Assembly: GCF_046545555.1 (NCBI RefSeq)
Contig: NZ_JBHZTH010000004.1
Location: 186,001 to 250,000 of the forward strand
Direction of reading: 5' to 3'
Length of the DNA stretch: 64,000 nt
Origin: Winogradskyella sp046545555
GTDB lineage: Bacteria; Bacteroidota; Bacteroidia; Flavobacteriales; Flavobacteriaceae
How positions within the stretch are numbered: the stretch's first letter is position 1; every line of letters begins with the position of its first letter. Below the pieces are notes generated by a model. It did no database searches. It saw nothing but the letters and a program-made list of their open reading frames with translations, and had not been told where the DNA came from. Positions 60,117-64,000 of the stretch are shown piece by piece. The translations under genes and the position numbers were made by a program.

Positions 60117-60437
60117 ATGTTTGGAGATATGATGGGTATGATGAGCAAATTAAAAGAAGCTCAAAAGAAAGTAGAAGCGACAAAAGAACGCTTGCATACA
60201 GTTTTGATTGATGAAACCAGTAACGATGAAAAGTTAAAAGTTACAATAACCGCTAACAGAACTATAAAAACAATAGATATTAATGATGAATTGTTATCAG
60301 ACAAAGAGATGTTAGAGGATTATCTCATATTAACAATTAACAAGGCAATTGAAAAAGCAACACAGATTAATGAGTCAGAAATTGCTGCAGTTGCTAAGGA
60401 GGGTATACCTAATATTCCTGGTATGGATTTAACCTAG
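60117..60437 (+). CDS. YbaB/EbfC-family nucleoid-associated protein
   Basis: 106 residues from ATG 60117 (MFGDMMGMMSKLKEAQKKVEATKERL). The family opens with the Met-rich helix and continues with VTITANRTIKTIDINDELLSDKEMLEDYLILTINKAIEKAT, ending in a Gly/Pro-rich tail (IPNIPGMDLT). It binds DNA as a dimer. In many bacteria it follows dnaX and precedes recR; neither is here. Confidence 0.9.
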   Translation: MFGDMMGMMSKLKEAQKKVEATKERLHTVLIDETSNDEKLKVTITANRTIKTIDINDELLSDKEMLEDYLILTINKAIEKATQINESEIAAVAKEGIPNIPGMDLT

Positions 60438-60624
60438 CTACTACAACGTTTTCGTGATTTAAATTAGGGTCTTAAGTACAATTTAATAGAGCACTTTTCT
60501 TTAAGTTTTTTAGTTGAAAACATCCCACAAATGCACAAAATAACGACAAAACGTTATTCATAGAATCTATATCTAATAGTTTGGTATTTCATCTAAAAAT
60601 AAAACTCAATAAAATGTTAAAATA

Positions 60625-60632
60625 TATATTTG
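60625..60632 (+). promoter_or_regulatory. -7 promoter box of the thioester-like lipoprotein gene
   Basis: TATATTTG matches TAnnTTTG, 35 nt before the ATG at 60668. Confidence 0.55.
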
Positions 60633-60667
60633 TGACGTTATTAATGCTATTAACCTAATTTTTAATT

Positions 60668-61837
60668 ATGAAACAATTATTTAAATTATGCACGCTTGCA
60701 ATACTTGTTGTATTTGCATCTTGCGAAAAAAATGAATCTACTGAGGATCTTACTCAGGAAACTCAACAAGCTCAACTAAACTTTAAAGCTGATGGAAGTG
60801 TTATCGGTGATGGAGAAGAAGATTTAGAGCTTATGTTTAATGAAGATAGCGAAAAATTAGCTACACCTTCATTTATGGCTGGTACAATGTTTAATTCTGT
60901 AGCGGAATGCACAGCAGACTTATTAGACACAGGACTTGACGCAACAGTAAACATTGAAGTAGTTGCTAAGCCTGGAACAAATGGATACTTTGATGTATCT
61001 CTAGATGGTGGTGATGTTGTACAAGCTTATTGTTCAGATAGATTACCAAGTCTTGGTGCTGATGATGACTTTTTAGATTTCACGCCAGTATCTAGTTATG
61101 ACACTGCTATTTTAGAAGGTGGTCTTTACGAAGATGTATATACTAATCCGCAAAATTTTGACAAAGTAAATTGGATTATCAATAATATCGATATTAGTGA
61201 AAGTTCAGAATACACATACGGACATGTTCAGTATGCTATTTGGAGATTAATTGAAGGTCCTTATGATAACGACTTTACTGTTTTCTTAACACCTAATCCA
61301 GGTGAATGGAACGATTCTGTTGATAACGCTTTAGGTGATGCTATTTATCTTGATGCAGTTGCAAATGGTGAAGGTTACACACCTGGTTGTGGAGAGAAAT
61401 TAGGAGTACTTCTTATTCCTGAAGATCCTGCTAACGTTCAAGCCTTATTAATTGCTAAAGAAATACCAACTCCAGAAGTTGAGTGTCAAGATTGTTTAGG
61501 TAAAGTAACTGATTTATCATTACAATGGAATTGGCCAAATGACTACAGAGTAAGAGTTTACCAACGTTATGAGAATACATGTTGGGCTGTAAAAGTATTT
61601 GATGATGTTGTAGGTCTTAACGATGAAATCGCTATTAATGGTGCAAACCAAAATGGTACAATCGGTAAGTGGGCTTATGTATTTGTTGGTAACTGCTACT
61701 ATACAAAGTTTAGAACTGATTGTAACCTAAATATAGGACCTGGTTACAAGCGTGGTGTATTAGAAGTAATCGGGGGAACAAGTTCTCTTGGTGGAGAATT
61801 ATGTGAATACGAAGTACCATACCACTACTGCTGGTAA
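60668..61837 (+). CDS. Surface lipoprotein with thioester-domain-like and DUF7467-like regions
   Basis: 389 residues. Lipobox FASC gives the lipidated Cys19. The central domain carries AYCSDRLPSLG (Cys122) and YGHVQYAIWRLIEG (Gln188), the Cys and the QxAIW block that define Gram-positive thioester domains, with NFDKVNWIINN between them. The C-terminal domain (from about 275) opens CQDCLGKVTDLSLQW and closes with FRTDCNLNIGPGYKRGVLEV...SLGGELC, matching the DUF7467 pattern as I recall it. Further Cys residues may form disulfides. It would be surface-exposed and could attach covalently to a host or particle. No C-terminal T9SS signal is seen. Confidence 0.72.
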   Translation: MKQLFKLCTLAILVVFASCEKNESTEDLTQETQQAQLNFKADGSVIGDGEEDLELMFNEDSEKLATPSFMAGTMFNSVAECTADLLDTGLDATVNIEVVAKPGTNGYFDVSLDGGDVVQAYCSDRLPSLGADDDFLDFTPVSSYDTAILEGGLYEDVYTNPQNFDKVNWIINNIDISESSEYTYGHVQYAIWRLIEGPYDNDFTVFLTPNPGEWNDSVDNALGDAIYLDAVANGEGYTPGCGEKLGVLLIPEDPANVQALLIAKEIPTPEVECQDCLGKVTDLSLQWNWPNDYRVRVYQRYENTCWAVKVFDDVVGLNDEIAINGANQNGTIGKWAYVFVGNCYYTKFRTDCNLNIGPGYKRGVLEVIGGTSSLGGELCEYEVPYHYCW

Positions 61838-61890
61838 AATTTAAGAATCCCCTAACACTAATAAATATTTAAGTGTTAATAATTTATCTA

Positions 61891-61920
61891 AAGGAGATTG
61901 CTGTAAAGCAGTCTCCTTTT
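61891..61920 (+). terminator. Terminator of the thioester-like lipoprotein gene
   Basis: AAGGAGATTGCT and AGCAGTCTCCTT pair along 12 bp with one G-T pair and loop GTAA, then a T-run. Confidence 0.85.
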
Positions 61921-62287
61921 TGATTTGCATAATATTAGAGAAATATATTGTTAAGTTTTAATAACTTTTCAAAAAACATACTAGAACAAAACGCAATCCA
62001 TTGTAAGTAGATATTTAGTTTTATTCAGGTGCCTAAGGATATTTAAATGAAATTTTATTTTTTAATAAAATGAGCATTATACTTAATTTATGATTTTGAT
62101 TGACACATAATCATAGACAGTTGTTTGGAAATAGTTTTTTTAATAAAAAGTGACTTGAACTCAATACTAAGGATAAGTAAGAAAGTAATAATATTACTTT
62201 TGTTAGATAAAATCAATTTCTTTAAAATTTAATTAATTAAAAGAAATTCTTATGTTGAGATAATGAAAAATAAAGTGAAGTATTAAT
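61921..62287. other. Gene-free AT-rich stretch
   Basis: No ORF with coding character. It contains two inverted repeats: AAAGTAAT-AAT-ATTACTTT (62182-62200) and AATTTCTTT...AAAGAAATT (62215-62248). The latter lies next to the 3' end of the minus-strand ATP-grasp gene and may help end its transcript. Confidence 0.5.
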
Positions 62288-63436
62288 TTAATTCTGCCGT
62301 TTCTTAGTTTTTTTTACTACTACATTTTTAGTCCTCCAGACAAATCTACATAAATCAGGTATAGGGTCTTTAATTACAAATACAAGAGACGTATTGTTTT
62401 TTAAATAACTATAATTAAATATCATTGAGGGATTCTTAAAAACCTCTCTTACTAAGCCTTTGAGATTAAGGTAAGGAATTGTCTTATATTCCTTAGTGTA
62501 AATTTTTCTACTTAAAGTAAGTAAACAATGTAAATATGGGAAATTGACATTTGCTATTGCAGAAGCATCAATATTTATCCAATATCTAGTGTTAACTTCA
62601 ATTATTTTAAATTCTTTAGAATTTTCATCATACCTACAATCTATATTTGCAACACCAGTCCAATCTAAACTCACCATTAATTTTTTAATTAACTCCAATA
62701 ATTCAGGTTGTTTAGTAAAACAAAAACTTGTTTGAGGTTCCAAATCGGTATTGTGAGTACTTTTTACACATTGAATAGTATGCGCAATAACTTCACCATT
62801 ATCGCAAATAACGTTACAACATATATCATAACCTTTTATATAATTTTGATAAATAGAATTACAATTATATTTAACATATTTACAGTACGTTTTTACATCT
62901 TCATTAGAATTAAGAATTTGTATTCCATTTCCTCCACTAAATCCAATTACAGGTTTTGCAATTACTGGAAAATTTAATTCTTTTAGACTTTCATATGCAC
63001 CTGCTTTAGTAATAATGCTTTTTGGTGTTGGAAGTTTGTGTTTAATTAGATGTAAATATAAACTGTCTTTGTGCCTCGCAATATTATAATTACTCAATTT
63101 GGGTGAAACACAAAGCTTATTTTTATCTTTTACTAAATTTTTATTTCTAATTAGTGTTTCAATACCTCTATCGAAAACTGGCATAATAATATCGATATTA
63201 TGGTGCTCTACTTGATTATTTATTTCACTAACCCATTCTTCATCATTTGTCTTTTTGTAGTAAGATATATGATTTACATGTCTAGAATATTTTAAGTAGT
63301 TCTGTTTAACAGAGGACATTAAAAATATAGTGATATCCTTTTCTATAGATAAACAACGCACAACCTGTAATGTTAAAGGTTTATGATCTTCGCTATCTGG
63401 TATTAAAATAGAAATGCTCGACGGAGGGATATCCAT
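62288..63436 (-). CDS. ATP-grasp-fold protein
   Basis: 382 residues. An N-terminal PreATP-grasp domain (SISILIPDSEDHKPLTLQVVRCL) is followed by an ATP-grasp domain: LNFPVIAKPVIGFSGGNGIQIL, YQNYIKGYDICCNVIC, WTGVANIDCRYD, FKIIEVNTRYWINIDAS (the Mg-binding Glu and Asn). It is of the carbamoyl-phosphate-synthase-like type, which ligates carboxylates to amines. The substrate is unknown. Whether it pairs with the threonine-aldolase gene upstream is not clear (95 bp gap). Confidence 0.85.
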   Translation of the reverse strand: MDIPPSSISILIPDSEDHKPLTLQVVRCLSIEKDITIFLMSSVKQNYLKYSRHVNHISYYKKTNDEEWVSEINNQVEHHNIDIIMPVFDRGIETLIRNKNLVKDKNKLCVSPKLSNYNIARHKDSLYLHLIKHKLPTPKSIITKAGAYESLKELNFPVIAKPVIGFSGGNGIQILNSNEDVKTYCKYVKYNCNSIYQNYIKGYDICCNVICDNGEVIAHTIQCVKSTHNTDLEPQTSFCFTKQPELLELIKKLMVSLDWTGVANIDCRYDENSKEFKIIEVNTRYWINIDASAIANVNFPYLHCLLTLSRKIYTKEYKTIPYLNLKGLVREVFKNPSMIFNYSYLKNNTSLVFVIKDPIPDLCRFVWRTKNVVVKKTKKRQN

Positions 63437-63531
63437 TTACTTAACTTTAATTAAGGGTTTTTGCGAAAATATAAGAATAGTTTATAATGGCTAAATATTA
63501 TCGTTGATGTGACACGGATTCACTGTAAATG

Positions 63532-64000
63532 TCATAGTGATTTTAGTTCTAATAGTAGTTTTTTATGCATCTCAACAGTATAATCTAAATGTGTCACTAT
63601 TCTTAATTTATTACTACCCATTCCAATAATATAAATACCCTTTTTTTCTAGTTTTTTTAGGAACTGAGTTTCGTCAACATTATCATTAAGTTCAAAAATT
63701 AAAATATTAGTTTCAATAGGCTCTACCTTTTTTATATATTTTAAAGTAGATAATATTTCACCAATCTCTTTCGCTTTTATATGATCATCCGATAAACGCT
63801 CAAAATGATGGTCTAAAGCATACAAACCTGCAGCAGCGGCAAAACCAACTTGTCGCATTCCACCGCCTAATATTTTACGAACTCTTATCGCTCCTTTCAT
63901 AATACTACTATTTCCGATAAGAACAGATCCCATAGGACAACCTAGACCCTTACTTAAACAAACAGAAATAGTGTCAAATAAGTCCCCATATTGTTCAGGA
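63532..64000 (-). CDS. Low-specificity threonine aldolase / beta-eliminating lyase (truncated by window edge)
   Basis: The visible 155 residues are the C-terminal part; the frame runs past the window end. The PLP Lys is in ISVCLSKGLGCPMGSVLIGN, followed by RVRKILGGGMRQVGFAAAAGLYALDHHFERLSDDH, both typical of threonine aldolase. It would cleave L-threonine or L-allo-threonine to glycine and acetaldehyde. Confidence 0.88.
   Translation of the reverse strand, partial: PEQYGDLFDTISVCLSKGLGCPMGSVLIGNSSIMKGAIRVRKILGGGMRQVGFAAAAGLYALDHHFERLSDDHIKAKEIGEILSTLKYIKKVEPIETNILIFELNDNVDETQFLKKLEKKGIYIIGMGSNKLRIVTHLDYTVEMHKKLLLELKSL

Noticed and set aside
1..64000. tRNA, rRNA, CRISPR arrays, IS transposases, phage genes, restriction or toxin systems
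   Set aside because: None was seen on reading either strand of the intergenic regions or among the protein products.

Overview
The window looks like chromosomal DNA of a marine-type Flavobacteriaceae (Bacteroidota). It is AT-rich, and many gene starts are preceded by the Bacteroidota -7 box TAnnTTTG rather than a -10/-35 pair. The gene families are typical of that group: YfhO, DUF4834, DUF3667, a FISUMP lipoprotein, a BatA-like protein, a small ECF sigma factor and a capnine-type PLP enzyme pair. I see no rRNA, tRNA, CRISPR array, phage or IS transposase.

Layout. 1-4007 is the end of a capsule/exopolysaccharide operon (nucleotide-sugar epimerase/dehydratase, Wza-like lipoprotein, Wzc-like tyrosine kinase). 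4066-8692 is housekeeping (proline dehydrogenase, aroB, DinB-like, Lrp/AsnC) plus an M14 carboxypeptidase divergent from a small XRE regulator at 8988. 9412-15394 carries a lipoprotein and TerC facing parE, a small membrane protein and parC. 15557-18910 holds an EamA transporter, an SRPBCC protein, a DUF481 outer-membrane protein and ychF. 19141-22540 is accessory: a FISUMP lipoprotein, an orphan membrane protein bracketed by attC-like structures, a broken copy of the start of the TIGR02757 gene, and a TPR/DUF2723-tail protein. 22561-33875 has the intact TIGR02757 gene, a VOC protein, S10 and M61 peptidases, a GT2, a BatA-pseudo-dihydroorotase-DUF4870-esterase operon and an MBL hydrolase. 33966-44883 contains a conserved unknown, PrxQ, a GT4, a cysteine-free endonuclease III, an ECF sigma factor with a newly called 47-residue ORF behind it, uvrA, and membrane or secreted unknowns. 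45114-47409 holds two secreted paralogues, each behind a strong sigma-54 promoter match. 47500-52778 is a flippase/glycosyltransferase/YfhO surface-glycan operon. 53250-64000 holds an outer-membrane protein, a GNAT-like protein, the PLP pair likely to make capnine sulfonolipid, oligopeptidase B, a YbaB protein, a lipoprotein with a thioester-domain-like signature, an ATP-grasp enzyme and the edge of a threonine aldolase.

Most promising signals: the sigma-54 paralogue pair with a shared upstream element 11 bp apart in spacing (44991-46160); the integron-cassette-like unit with a duplicated gene start beside it (19958-22560); the dyad shared by the XRE gene and the M14 peptidase (8710-8968); and the thioester-like lipoprotein (60668-61837). 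Several starts were moved downstream because the longest reading frame begins at a TTG lying inside a promoter box. All assignments are by eye from motifs and family knowledge, with no database search.
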